A stretch of 64,000 bases of DNA, from contig NZ_KQ236688.1 in the NCBI RefSeq assembly GCF_001183545.1, forward strand, positions 248,001-312,000, given 5' to 3'. Both the position numbers and the translations under genes were made by a program. How positions within the stretch are numbered: the stretch's first letter is position 1; each line of letters opens with the position of its first letter. The notes below the pieces were generated by a model. That model made no database searches. It worked only from the letters and a program-made list of their open reading frames with translations, and was not told where the DNA came from. Shown here piece by piece: positions 17,753-26,892 of the stretch. The DNA is from Cellvibrio sp. pealriver. GTDB taxonomy: Bacteria > Pseudomonadota > Gammaproteobacteria > Pseudomonadales > Cellvibrionaceae.

Positions 17753-20254
17753 ATGCAATTTGCAACAAAAATAATCTCGCTGGCCGTTATTGCCAGCTTG
17801 CCAGCCTTGATGGTTGGCTGTGGTGGCGATGATGGCAAAAACGGCACCAACGGAACCAATGGTACAAATGGCAGCAATGGTGCTAATGGTAGCAACGGTG
17901 CAAAAAGCCTGATTAACCAAACCTTGCTTTTGGCAGGTAACAGCCAGTGTTTTAAAGGCGGCGTGAAAATTGAAAGTGGTGTCGATGCAAACAATGACAA
18001 TAGTTTGCAGGCGAGTGAAGTAGCGCAAACTACGTATCAGTGCGATAAGACGACCGTTAATACGCAAATGAATTTTAATCGCGCAGCTACTTTTCCTGTG
18101 TGTATGCAAATTAATGCAACCTGTAACACCAATGATGAAACCGCTGCAGAAATTGTTGCGGCCAGCACCGATGGCATGACATTGATTTACACCGATGCAC
18201 TGAAAGAGCAGATCGGTTTTACCGATATTTCCAACCCTGCAGCGCCGAAGGCCAAGGGTGTGTTGGCGATGGGTGGTGAGCCCACGTCGATTGCTGTTAA
18301 AGGCGGCTATGCATTAATTGCAGTGGATACTTCTGCTGATTTTATTAATGCCTCTGGCGATTTTGTTGTTGTCGATATTGCAACCCAAACGATTGTGCAC
18401 AGACGCAGCATTGGCGGGCAGCCGGATTCAGTGGCGATCAGTCCTGATGGAAAATACGCGGCCATTGTGATTGAAAACCAACGCGATGAAGATTTGAATG
18501 ATGGCCTTCCGCCACAATTGCCAGCAGGAAAACTGGTGGTGGTTGATTTGATGGCGGCTACACCTGCTAACTGGACAGCACGCGATGTTAATTTGACCGG
18601 CATTGCGACATTGTATGCAGCAGATCCAGAGCCGGAATTTGTTGATATCAACACCGATAATATTGCTGTGGTAACGCTGCAAGAAAATAACCATATTGCG
18701 CTGGTTGATTTGGCCGCGGCCACTGTTACCAATCACTTTACTGCAGGCACTGTGGATCTGGTGAATGTAGACCTTACCGATAATCGCCCTGCGGTGATTA
18801 AACCTGTCGAAATAAAAAATGCACAACTGCGCGAGCCCGATGGCGTAACCTGGATTAACAACGATTATTTTGCCACTGCTAACGAAGGTGATTTAAACGG
18901 TGGTAGCCGTGGTTTTACCGTGTTTAATAAGCAAGGCCAAGTCGTGTGGGATTCCGGTTCAACGCTGGATGATATGGCAATTCGCTTTGGTCATTATCAG
19001 GATCGCCGCTCCGATGCCAAAGGCAATGAGCCGGAAAATATTGAAATGGGCGTGTTCGGTGGTGACCGTTATTTGTTTGTGAATTCCGAGCGCTCCAGCG
19101 TGATTTTTGTTTACGATGTTGCCGACCCGACCAAACCGATGTTCAAACAAGTGTTGCCAGCGAGCGCAGCCCCTGAAGGTGGCTTAGCCATTCCATCGCG
19201 CAATTTGTATGTGGTTGCATCGGAGAGTGATATTCGCAGCGTTGCAATTCGCGCTGGATTGAATATTTACAACTACAACGTGAAAACGCAGCAATATCCT
19301 ACCGTTCAATCGGTTAATCGCCCTGATGGCAACCCGATTCCCTGGAGCGCACTGTCTGCACTCGCCAGCGATACCAATAACCCCGATATTCTTTATTCAA
19401 TTGAAGACAGCTTCTTTGGCCAAAACAGAATTTTCACGTTGGATGTAAGCAGCAATCCCGCACTGATTGTGGGCGAAACCAAAATCATGGACACCAACAA
19501 TGTGTTTGCCAATTCCGGTGTGAACGCACATTTGGCGAGCGTGACCAATGCTGAATTAGCAGCGATGATCAATGCCGACAAATCCGTGAATATCGATCCG
19601 GAAGGTTTGGCAAAAGCGGCTGATGGCGGTTTCTGGATTGCATCTGAAGGTTCAGGTGCTGCTGCAAGCGCGGTCTCGATGAATTTAATTTTTAAAACCG
19701 ATAACAACGGCGTGATTGAATCCGTGATTCATTTACCTGCAGCTGTTAACGCACTGCAAATCAATAACGGTTTTGAAGGTATTGCGGAATACAACAACAG
19801 TTTGTATCTCGCGTTCCAGCGCGCGTGGGCAGGTGAAACTAATGTTCGTATTGGTATTTACGATCTGGCGAGTAAAACCTGGAAATTTGTGTATTACCCA
19901 TTGGATGCGTACAGCTCGCAATACGCGGGTGGTTGGGTAGGTTTGTCGGAAATTACTTCACTTGGTAATGGTGAATTTATGATTCTGGAACGCGATAACC
20001 GCGGTGGCCCGGATGCATCCATCAAGCGTTTGTACAAAATCAATCTGCAAGCGGTAAACGATGGTGATGTGATTACCAAAACCCTGATCAAAGACATCAA
20101 GCCCGTGCTGGGTTCAACCACGGGCACCCTGTTGGAAAAAGTGGAAGGCACAGCCGTAACACTGAAAGGTGATGTGTATATCGTTACTGATAATGACGGC
20201 GTGAATGATCACAGCGGTGAAACCCAACTGATTAATCTGGGCCGCTTGTTTTAA
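17753..20254 (+). CDS. Lipoprotein with esterase-like/phytase beta-propeller
   Basis: From ATG 17753 (AAGGAT ~8 bp upstream) the product is 833 residues. The N-terminus MQFATKIISLAVIASLPALMVGC is a lipoprotein signal ending at Cys. A short collagen-like run of G-T-N-G and G-S-N-G units follows (~residues 30-55). The main body is a beta-propeller resembling choice-of-anchor/alkaline-phosphatase surface proteins, with a C-terminal 'esterase-like activity of phytase' domain (DNRGGPDASIKRLYKI near 760). Likely surface or periplasmic phosphate-ester or lipid-ester hydrolysis. The substrate is inference only. A strong terminator follows. Confidence 0.78.
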   Translation: MQFATKIISLAVIASLPALMVGCGGDDGKNGTNGTNGTNGSNGANGSNGAKSLINQTLLLAGNSQCFKGGVKIESGVDANNDNSLQASEVAQTTYQCDKTTVNTQMNFNRAATFPVCMQINATCNTNDETAAEIVAASTDGMTLIYTDALKEQIGFTDISNPAAPKAKGVLAMGGEPTSIAVKGGYALIAVDTSADFINASGDFVVVDIATQTIVHRRSIGGQPDSVAISPDGKYAAIVIENQRDEDLNDGLPPQLPAGKLVVVDLMAATPANWTARDVNLTGIATLYAADPEPEFVDINTDNIAVVTLQENNHIALVDLAAATVTNHFTAGTVDLVNVDLTDNRPAVIKPVEIKNAQLREPDGVTWINNDYFATANEGDLNGGSRGFTVFNKQGQVVWDSGSTLDDMAIRFGHYQDRRSDAKGNEPENIEMGVFGGDRYLFVNSERSSVIFVYDVADPTKPMFKQVLPASAAPEGGLAIPSRNLYVVASESDIRSVAIRAGLNIYNYNVKTQQYPTVQSVNRPDGNPIPWSALSALASDTNNPDILYSIEDSFFGQNRIFTLDVSSNPALIVGETKIMDTNNVFANSGVNAHLASVTNAELAAMINADKSVNIDPEGLAKAADGGFWIASEGSGAAASAVSMNLIFKTDNNGVIESVIHLPAAVNALQINNGFEGIAEYNNSLYLAFQRAWAGETNVRIGIYDLASKTWKFVYYPLDAYSSQYAGGWVGLSEITSLGNGEFMILERDNRGGPDASIKRLYKINLQAVNDGDVITKTLIKDIKPVLGSTTGTLLEKVEGTAVTLKGDVYIVTDNDGVNDHSGETQLINLGRLF

Positions 20255-20275
20255 TTAACGCCTCTGCGTTACTTC

Positions 20276-20298
20276 AAGGGAGCTTCGGCTCCCTTTTT
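20276..20298 (+). terminator. Rho-independent terminator after the phytase-like gene
   Basis: AAGGGAGC, a TTCG tetraloop and GCTCCCTT form an 8-bp perfect stem (20276-20295), followed by a T run. The UUCG loop and GC stem make this a strong intrinsic terminator about 20 bp after the stop at 20254. Confidence 0.9.
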
Positions 20299-20324
20299 AT
20301 TGACCGGAAATCGGGTTGCATATG

Positions 20325-20350
20325 TTTTGGTATTGCCTATAATACCAAAA
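20325..20350 (+). promoter_or_regulatory. Palindromic operator and promoter of the toxin-antitoxin pair
   Basis: TTTTGGTATT and AATACCAAAA form a perfect 10-bp inverted repeat around a 6-bp spacer, ending exactly at the toxin ATG (20351). TATAAT (20338-20343) lies inside it, and TTGCAT (20316-20321) sits 16 bp upstream as a -35. Transcription would begin near 20350, giving a leaderless or near-leaderless message. The ribbon-helix-helix antitoxin is the likely repressor. Confidence 0.7.
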
Positions 20351-20776
20351 ATGATTCCATCAATTGTTATAGATACCAATGTAGTCGTTGCTGCCCTTAA
20401 ATCTCGATTGGGCGCATCCTTCAGGTTGCTAATGGCACTGCCATCCGGTGGCTATAACCCCTGTTTATCTGTACCCCTGTTTGTGGAGTATGAGTCGGTA
20501 TTAAAACGGCCTGACTTGTTACCACATCTATCGACGGATGAGATTGACGCTGTATTGAACTATGTTTTGAGTCGCGCCAGTATCCACGAAGTTTTCTTTC
20601 TATGGCGCCCGTTTCTCAAGGACCCAAAAGATGACTTGGTATTGGAAGCTGCAGTAGCGTCGCAGAGCCAATATCTGGTGACGTTTAATGTGCGTGATTT
20701 TGCCGATGTTGAAAAACAGTTTGGTATTAAAGTAGTTACCCCTCAAGAATTTTTACGCGAGCAGAGGTTGATATGA
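20351..20776 (+). CDS. PIN-domain toxin of a toxin-antitoxin pair
   Basis: From ATG 20351 the product is 141 residues. It has PIN-domain acidic residues: Asp in VIDTNVVVAAL near residue 7, Glu in VEYESVL, and a DPKDDLVLEAA block plus NVRDF near the end. Such toxins are Mg2+-dependent RNases. A longer frame from 20300 would run through the operator and is unlikely. The gene precedes the antitoxin and overlaps it by 4 bp. Toxin-first order is less usual but known in this PIN subfamily. Confidence 0.85.
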   Translation: MIPSIVIDTNVVVAALKSRLGASFRLLMALPSGGYNPCLSVPLFVEYESVLKRPDLLPHLSTDEIDAVLNYVLSRASIHEVFFLWRPFLKDPKDDLVLEAAVASQSQYLVTFNVRDFADVEKQFGIKVVTPQEFLREQRLI

Positions 20777-21012
20777 GTACGCTAAGTTTACGCTTGCCTG
20801 ATTCTGTTCACGAGCAAATTAAACAGCTCGCCAAAAAAGATGGCATATCGATTAATCAGTTTGCGGCTTCGGCGATTGCAGAAAAAATGGCAGCCTATCT
20901 CACCGAAGAATATTTAAAAAAGCGCGCTGCCAATGGCAATGAGCAAGCATTTTTAAGTGCGATGGACAAAGTGCCTGCAACGGAGCCTGCTGTTGAGGAT
21001 AAGTTGCCCTAG
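20773..21012 (+). CDS. Ribbon-helix-helix antitoxin
   Basis: The 79-residue product begins MSTLSLRLPDSVHEQIKQLAKKDGISINQFAASAIAEKM. That is a classic ribbon-helix-helix: a short beta strand of alternating residues, then two helices. The acidic-rich C-terminal tail likely binds and neutralises the PIN toxin. It overlaps the toxin stop by 4 bp (ATGA), giving translational coupling. It should bind the palindrome at 20325-20350. Confidence 0.85.
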   Translation: MSTLSLRLPDSVHEQIKQLAKKDGISINQFAASAIAEKMAAYLTEEYLKKRAANGNEQAFLSAMDKVPATEPAVEDKLP

Positions 21013-21090
21013 CGATTGTGTGGATATCTGCATGCGCGGTATGCCACAAAATTTTTTAAACGCCCCACAAAATGATACCTTGGTTTTAAT

Positions 21091-21711
21091 ATGGCTAGAT
21101 CCAAAAGCAGCAACCGTTGGTTGGATGAACACGTCAACGATCCTTATGTTAAAAAAGCGCAGATTGATGGTTATCGCGCGCGCGCGGCCTATAAGCTGAT
21201 TGAATTGAATGATAAGGACAAGTTAATCCGCCCCGGTATGTTGGTGATGGATTTAGGTTCTGCACCGGGCAGCTGGTCGCAAATTGCCGGGCGGTTGGTG
21301 GGTGTGAAGGGCAGGGTAATTGCCTCGGATATTTTGCCGATGGATTCGCTGGAGCATGTGGATTTTATTCAAGGCGATTTCACGGAAGAATCCGTGTTTA
21401 ACCAGATTATGGAAAAAATTGGTGAGCGCCGCGTTGATGTGGTGATTTCCGATATGGCACCTAATATCAGCGGTGTGGATGCGGTTGATCAGGCATCGTC
21501 TATTTATTTGGTTGAGCTAGCACTGGATATGGCGCGCCGTGTACTCAAACCCAAAGGTGATTTTGTTGCGAAAGTATTTCAGGGTGAAGGCAGCGACGAT
21601 TATATTAAAGAGGTAAAAACCTCGTTTGAAAAAGTGCTTATCCGCAAACCGGATGCTTCACGCCCTCGCTCGCGCGAAGTGTATGTTGTAGGTAAGGGAT
21701 TCAAGGGCTAA
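21091..21711 (+). CDS. rlmE: 23S rRNA (uridine-2'-O)-methyltransferase RlmE
   Basis: The 206-residue product is the standard RlmE (FtsJ/RrmJ) length. It has YKLIELNDK with the catalytic-type Lys, the SAM motif [13 protein letters not shown], an SDMAPNISG motif and [10 protein letters not shown] with the second Lys. It methylates U2552 of 23S rRNA on the 50S subunit. The usual downstream neighbour ftsH is not here; the next gene is convergent. Confidence 0.95.
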   Translation: MARSKSSNRWLDEHVNDPYVKKAQIDGYRARAAYKLIELNDKDKLIRPGMLVMDLGSAPGSWSQIAGRLVGVKGRVIASDILPMDSLEHVDFIQGDFTEESVFNQIMEKIGERRVDVVISDMAPNISGVDAVDQASSIYLVELALDMARRVLKPKGDFVAKVFQGEGSDDYIKEVKTSFEKVLIRKPDASRPRSREVYVVGKGFKG

Positions 21712-21741
21712 CACGCGCACATCAAGCGCTCTGGTTAATAC

Positions 21742-22755
21742 TTAAGAGCTGCGAATAACCAATTCGGTGGCAAGCATTTGTGACGTGACTGCTTCATCGC
21801 CGTTAATTTGCTTTAGAATTTTTTCTACCAATAATTTTCCACCCGCGTGAATGTTTTGGCGAATCGTTGTCAGCGGTGGGTTGAAAAACGGGGCGATGGG
21901 AATATCGTCGAACCCCACCACCGAGACATCCTGCGGTACGCGATAACCCCGTTGTTGTAATGCATTAATGGCACCCATGGCGATGTTATCGCTTGCGGCA
22001 AAAATGCCATCAAAATCCAAATCACCTTGCAGTAATTCAGTGACGTGATTAAATCCGGATTCAATAGAAAACGCTGCTTGTACATGGCGTTCTTGTGTTG
22101 CCAGCCCCGCCGTTTTAAGCACATCAAAATAACCTTGAAAACGCTGGTTAATTTCCGGGTGGGCAATATCGCCCAAAAAAACCAAGCGCTTACAGCCGCG
22201 CTGCAATAAATGCTGTGCAGCAATTTGGCCGCCCTGATAATTATCGCTGCCTACTACGCAATATTGTGTATCCGGTTTTGCTGCACCCCACACGGCCAGG
22301 GCATCACCCATTGCATGCAATTTTTTCAGCGGCGCGTCGTCACGTCCGGTCCCTATCACAATAATGCCATCAGAGCGTTTGGACCCGAGCAAATGAGCGT
22401 GCCAGTCGTCGCTGGTAATGGCTGGGCTAGAGAATAATAAGCTGTAGTTGTGTTGATGTAATTCATCGGCAATGGCACCGATCATATCCATCATAAAAGG
22501 GTCAGAAAATTTTTGTCCGTCGTGGGTTTGGGCGTTAATCACGACTGAAATGGCATGGCTGCGTTGCAGGCGTAAATTGCGCGCGCCGGTGTTGAGTTTG
22601 TAATTCATTTCACGGGCGAGCGCTTGAATTTTTTCGCGCGTTTGCTCGTTGATAATCGGGTTGTTATTCAGCGCGCGCGAGACGGTCGATTCCGCTACAC
22701 CGGCGCGGCGTGCGATGTCGGCAATGGAGACTGGCGGCAATGGCATTTTGCTCAT
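21742..22755 (-). CDS. LacI-family transcriptional repressor (probable trehalose locus regulator)
   Basis: From ATG 22755 the product is 337 residues. The N-terminus VSIADIARRAGVAESTVSRALN is the LacI helix-turn-helix. A periplasmic-binding-protein-like effector domain follows, with IFAASDNIAMGAINALQQRGYRVPQDVSVVGFDDIPIA. An in-frame start further upstream (22815) would add an unusual leader. Its likely targets are the three TGCAA/TTGCA operators before the receptor gene at 24456. Neighbours (MFS transporter, receptor, trehalase) suggest the effector is trehalose or a derivative. This is inference. Confidence 0.88.
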   Translation of the reverse strand: MSKMPLPPVSIADIARRAGVAESTVSRALNNNPIINEQTREKIQALAREMNYKLNTGARNLRLQRSHAISVVINAQTHDGQKFSDPFMMDMIGAIADELHQHNYSLLFSSPAITSDDWHAHLLGSKRSDGIIVIGTGRDDAPLKKLHAMGDALAVWGAAKPDTQYCVVGSDNYQGGQIAAQHLLQRGCKRLVFLGDIAHPEINQRFQGYFDVLKTAGLATQERHVQAAFSIESGFNHVTELLQGDLDFDGIFAASDNIAMGAINALQQRGYRVPQDVSVVGFDDIPIAPFFNPPLTTIRQNIHAGGKLLVEKILKQINGDEAVTSQMLATELVIRSS

Positions 22756-22811
22756 GAGATAACAACACCCTGATTCTATTGGGTGCATGGTATGTAAGTC
22801 ATTTGTTTTGC

Positions 22812-22853
22812 ACAACCAAGAATCTTTATACAGCCAAGAGTCTTTTTACAACC
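22812..22853. repeat. 18-bp tandem repeat between lacI-type and MFS genes
   Basis: An 18-bp unit (22812-22829, starting ACAACCAAGAATC) is followed by a copy at 22830-22847 with three differences, then the first six bases of a third. It lies between the MFS stop and the regulator start. Its function is unknown and slipped-strand duplication would explain it. Confidence 0.7.
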
Positions 22854-22868
22854 TGGAGCCAGCCCACC

Positions 22869-24149
22869 CTAATTGCTGATGCGTTTCAGATGGAAAATCA
22901 GTAGAAAAATACAGGTCATTGGCACCAGCGCCAAATAGAACGCGGTGTGACCATTGAGCTGGTTAAAAACTGTGCCGGTGATAATTGAGCCAGTGGTGCC
23001 ACCCAGCGCAGAGAAAATAATAATCAAACCGGCCATAGACGACTGCTGATGTTGGGGTAAGGCACTCAGTACCAGCGAGTTGAGCAGCGGGTAGATAGGG
23101 GCCATAAACAGACCAATCAGCGGAAATAGGTAGGCGGCCAAAGGCAGGTTAAACCAATGGCTGTCGGCGTTGGTTTCTATATTGTGGGCGAGCGGAAGGG
23201 TGAGCAATATCAGACTGGCCATCGCCAAAATACAGCCAGCCAAAAACAGGTGCCAGGGAATAAACCGCAGCAACCAACCCGCGCCCAAACGCCCCAGCGC
23301 GAGGCTTAGCGCAAACAAACTGGTAATTTGTACGGCGATGCTGGCAGGTAACTTGAGTACCTGATTGTTGAAGGTGGGTAGCCAGGTGCCTATGCCTTGT
23401 TCGATAAGCACGTACAAAAACATCGCGCCCATAAAGCTGTAGACCAGCGGGCGCAATACCAGCTTGAGCATGGCCACGAAATCGTCCAGTGGGCTTGTGG
23501 CTGGTGCAGCCGGGCTCAGCCTGTCAGTAGTGAATTCTGTGATGGAGCTGGTCGCGGGCTCACTTGCGGCGCGATCTTCAGCCTTCACTCTGGACATGAG
23601 CATCAGGTTAAAAGCACATAGTCCGGCCAGCAGCCAGTACACGTTGAGCCAGGCGTTGCTGGCCGGGTTTTGGTCATCGATAAAGGCACTGAAAATCCAA
23701 TAACCCGATAACACCCCGCACATGAAAACCCCTTCGATACTGTTGAGCAGGCTGGCGTGATGCTGCTTGCTGTTAGTGAGCAGCCCCACACTGGCGTAAA
23801 CCGATACCTTAATCAGTGCAAAAGCGGCTCCTACACACAGAAAAAATAGTTTGGTCGCCCAAAAGCTGGCAATCAATGGCATAGCGAGGCAGGCCAAAAA
23901 GACCAGCGATACCGCAAGCAGCATGGCGTTGCGATAACCGAGGCGGGGCAGTAGCGAGGCGACAAAAAACGACACTATGGCGATGGGTAAATCCTTGAAC
24001 CCTTCCAACAGGGCGGCATTTTCTTTGTTTACACCAAAGCTGTTGATGGACTGCAGGATGACGATGCCGACGCTGTTCAGCAGCAGGCCGAACAGGAAGT
24101 AGTTGCACATGAGCACCAGAATCATCAGGTGCCGGTTGGTGATTGCCAT
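22869..24149 (-). CDS. Sugar MFS transporter
   Basis: The 426-residue product has about twelve transmembrane helices with a cytoplasmic mid-loop near residues 195-225. The N-terminal block NYFLFGLLLNSVGIVILQSINSFGV and the FKDLPIAIVSFFVASLLPRLGYR loop resemble FucP-type sugar/H+ symporters. It lies divergent from the TonB-dependent receptor and upstream of the LacI gene on the same strand. It probably imports the sugar that the receptor admits and the trehalase processes, i.e. glucose or trehalose. Confidence 0.85.
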   Translation of the reverse strand: MAITNRHLMILVLMCNYFLFGLLLNSVGIVILQSINSFGVNKENAALLEGFKDLPIAIVSFFVASLLPRLGYRNAMLLAVSLVFLACLAMPLIASFWATKLFFLCVGAAFALIKVSVYASVGLLTNSKQHHASLLNSIEGVFMCGVLSGYWIFSAFIDDQNPASNAWLNVYWLLAGLCAFNLMLMSRVKAEDRAASEPATSSITEFTTDRLSPAAPATSPLDDFVAMLKLVLRPLVYSFMGAMFLYVLIEQGIGTWLPTFNNQVLKLPASIAVQITSLFALSLALGRLGAGWLLRFIPWHLFLAGCILAMASLILLTLPLAHNIETNADSHWFNLPLAAYLFPLIGLFMAPIYPLLNSLVLSALPQHQQSSMAGLIIIFSALGGTTGSIITGTVFNQLNGHTAFYLALVPMTCIFLLIFHLKRISN

Positions 24150-24242
24150 AACACTGCTCTCGTTATTGTGTTTTTACTGCACCTTGGTTTTGCTTATGCA
24201 GGCATTGGTGATGAGCGAGTCTAATCCTGTCATTTTAAATTG

Positions 24243-24298
24243 GCAATCGTTTGCATTGATTTCGCAATCGTTTGCAAAATAAATTGCAAACGATTGCA
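24243..24298. promoter_or_regulatory. Three LacI-type operators in the MFS/receptor divergent promoter
   Basis: Three copies of a TGCAAnCGnTTGCA-type palindrome occur: 24243-24255 (GCAATCGTTTGCA), 24264-24277 and 24284-24297. Their central CG steps lie at 24248, 24269 and 24291, so they are 21 and 22 bp apart, two helical turns. The second and third form a perfect 14-bp inverted repeat around AATAAA. The central CG and TTGCA arms are typical LacI operators. The nearby LacI regulator is the likely ligand, controlling both the MFS and receptor genes. The rest of 24150-24455 shows no gene. Confidence 0.85.
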
Positions 24299-24455
24299 AT
24301 TTATTTTTTGGCGATCTAGTATTGATTGGGCAGGGTGCTTGAAGAGCTTGGAGAGGAATAGCTTGGAGGGAGAATTTCCTGCAGAGAAGGAGTTAATTAA
24401 TCGATACAGAGCGATGGTAATTCAACAATAACTAGCCCACGACAGGGGAGAGCCC

Positions 24456-26786
24456 ATGAAAATCAATCTACTTACACACGCAATTGCCAATGTTAACCGT
24501 CACCGTAAATCCTGCCTGAGTCTTGCGCTGGGCGCGGTGGCACTGGGTTTGGTGCAGGTGCCTGCGATGGCGCAAGACGCTGGCGGCACTGAAACCGTTG
24601 AGGAGCTGATCGTTACCGGTACCCCCGGCGGTGCGAGCGTAAAGCGCTTTGATGCCAGCTTTGCTATTTCCACGGTGGACGATGCAGAGATCAAACAAGT
24701 GTCGCCAGCCAGTACTGCCGATTTGTTAAAAACCATTCCCGGTGTCTGGGTGGAGAGTTCGGGCGGTGTGTCCGGTGCCAATATTTTTGTACGCGGCCTG
24801 CCCAGTGGTGGCGATGCGGATTTTGTGACCGTAGCGATCAATGGTCTGGCGATTTTCCCGGCACCGACCTTGTCGTTTATGGAGAACTCCACGCTGTTTC
24901 GCGTCGATGAAACCATTGAGCGCTTGGAGGGTTTGCGCGGCGGTCCCAACCCTGTGTACTCCAACGGGCAGGTCGGTTTGACCACCAACTTTATCTTGAA
25001 AGAGGGTGGCGAAGAGACTGAAGGTGCGCTGCGTTACAGCACGTCTGATTACGATTTGCAGCGCATCGATGGCATGGTGAGCGGCAAATTGGCAGAAGAT
25101 TTTTATTACATGATCGGCGGTTATGTCAGCTCATCGCCCGGTGTGCGCGATGCCGGTTTTAACGCTGAAGAAGGTCATCAGTTCACCGTTAACCTGACCA
25201 AAATCCTCGATAACGGCAAAGCCAATCTGTTCCATCGCAGCACTGACGACCACGGCACCTGGTATTTGCCGGTGGCGTTGGATGTTAACGGTGTTGAAAC
25301 CGGATTGGATGCAGGCTACACCCAGGTCGGCCAACGCAATCGCCATGTGCTTGTGCCCATGTCCGGTGCCGATGGTAATGGCGGTTCGGCGATCAATTGG
25401 GAATCTGTCGATATGGGCGAAGGGCGCGGTTGGGATGGTAGCGTGACCGGTGGCTCGTTGGAGTTGAACCTCGCCAACGATTGGACCTTTATTGACCGTT
25501 TCAGTTTGACCAAGGGCGATGCAGATACCGTTGGCTTTGTACCTCAAGGTGCAGCAGTGACCTTGGGTAGTTTAAATGGCGGTGTGGCGGGCGAGACAGT
25601 AACCGGCGCGCCACTTGCTGCTAACCAACTGGTGCAACAATTTGGCCCATGGGTCGTGAGAAAAGACATCAACGCATTTAACAACGATTTAAGTTTGGGT
25701 AAGCGTTGGGACGACTTCAAACTCACCCTCGGCTATTACAGCTCGGCGTGGGATGTCGAAGAGCAATGGTCCATCGGCAATCAAAAATGGTATCAGCTGG
25801 CGCATAACGGCGAGCAGGTGAGCGCTGCCAGTATCAACAACGCTTGTCAGGGGGCAGATGTCGCCAGTTGTGGTTGGAAATACGATGTGGATGCACGGGG
25901 TGATGCGCGCGAAAATGCATTTTATATCGCGGGTGAAACCTACATTGGCGACGTTACACTCGATGCCGGTGTGCGCCTTGCCAATCGCAAAACCCACTAT
26001 GCAGTAGATGATGGTGCACTGGATGGCCGCGATGACTTTTTTGTCGATGCCGATGAAAGCAACACCGCCTACACCGCAGCCGCCAACTGGAATTTCCGCG
26101 ACGACATGGGCGTATTTGTGCGCATCAATGACGGTTTTAAATACCCGGACTTTGATGCTTACCGCGATTTCCGTGGTGATTTCAACAACGGCTCTGATTT
26201 GATTATTGATGTGAGTCAGTTGGAGTTGGGCTACAAATTATCGCGCGATAACTACTCGCTCTACGCCACCGGTTTTTCCAACAAAACCAAAGGCCAGCCC
26301 TTCTGTGATGTCGGTGGTGCCAGCTGTTCACGCTTGGAAACCAAAGCAATTGGTGTGGAGTTAGACGGTAAATTGTATGTGGGCGATTTCACGCTGGATT
26401 TAAATGCCACAGTGCAAGAGCCCGAGATCGACAATGGCCCCTTGGCAGGCAATCAAGTATTGCGTCAGCCAACCCACATGATGCGCTTGACCCCAAGCTA
26501 CAACATCACCTTGGGCAATAATGTGGAGACATCGCTCTACGCCACTTACAGTGTGATCAGTGATCGCTACGGTGATAACGCTAATACCAATACCTTGGAT
26601 AGTTACACCAAGTTGGATTTGGGTGTGCAGATGAATATCGACAATGTGAATATCCAATTGGCGGTAGACAATGCAACCGATGAATTGGCATTAACCGAAA
26701 GTGACCCCCGCGCAACAGGTGCATCGGCTAATGGCCGCTACATTCTGCCGCGCAATGTGAAGCTGAGCCTGGGTTACAACTTCTAA
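24456..26786 (+). CDS. TonB-dependent outer-membrane receptor (sugar, LacI-controlled)
   Basis: The 776-residue protein has a signal peptide ending near PAMAQDAG (residue ~42) and a TonB box EELIVTGTP. A plug domain follows (DAEIKQVSPASTADLLKTIPGVWVE, then NIFVRGLPSG) and a C-terminal 22-strand barrel ending in LSLGYNF, with Phe last as expected for BAM recognition. The receptor is energised by the TonB-ExbB-ExbD complex. Three LacI-type operators lie just upstream and a trehalase gene lies downstream. Transport of trehalose or a related alpha-glucan is therefore likely. A terminator follows. Confidence 0.88.
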   Translation: MKINLLTHAIANVNRHRKSCLSLALGAVALGLVQVPAMAQDAGGTETVEELIVTGTPGGASVKRFDASFAISTVDDAEIKQVSPASTADLLKTIPGVWVESSGGVSGANIFVRGLPSGGDADFVTVAINGLAIFPAPTLSFMENSTLFRVDETIERLEGLRGGPNPVYSNGQVGLTTNFILKEGGEETEGALRYSTSDYDLQRIDGMVSGKLAEDFYYMIGGYVSSSPGVRDAGFNAEEGHQFTVNLTKILDNGKANLFHRSTDDHGTWYLPVALDVNGVETGLDAGYTQVGQRNRHVLVPMSGADGNGGSAINWESVDMGEGRGWDGSVTGGSLELNLANDWTFIDRFSLTKGDADTVGFVPQGAAVTLGSLNGGVAGETVTGAPLAANQLVQQFGPWVVRKDINAFNNDLSLGKRWDDFKLTLGYYSSAWDVEEQWSIGNQKWYQLAHNGEQVSAASINNACQGADVASCGWKYDVDARGDARENAFYIAGETYIGDVTLDAGVRLANRKTHYAVDDGALDGRDDFFVDADESNTAYTAAANWNFRDDMGVFVRINDGFKYPDFDAYRDFRGDFNNGSDLIIDVSQLELGYKLSRDNYSLYATGFSNKTKGQPFCDVGGASCSRLETKAIGVELDGKLYVGDFTLDLNATVQEPEIDNGPLAGNQVLRQPTHMMRLTPSYNITLGNNVETSLYATYSVISDRYGDNANTNTLDSYTKLDLGVQMNIDNVNIQLAVDNATDELALTESDPRATGASANGRYILPRNVKLSLGYNF

Positions 26787-26803
26787 TCCGCGTTATAGCC
26801 TTT

Positions 26804-26834
26804 GGAGCCGGGCCTTAAAGCCGGCTCCTTTTTT
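26804..26834 (+). terminator. Rho-independent terminator after the sugar receptor
   Basis: GGAGCCGG (26804-26811) pairs with CCGGCTCC (26821-26828), with a nine-base loop and TTTTTT after. It ends the receptor transcript 17 bp after its stop, so the trehalase probably needs its own promoter or read-through. Confidence 0.88.
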
Positions 26835-26892
26835 AGGGCTAACAGATGTTGGTTTAGTATTCACAGATGCTGGGATTCACAGGGGGCGTGCG

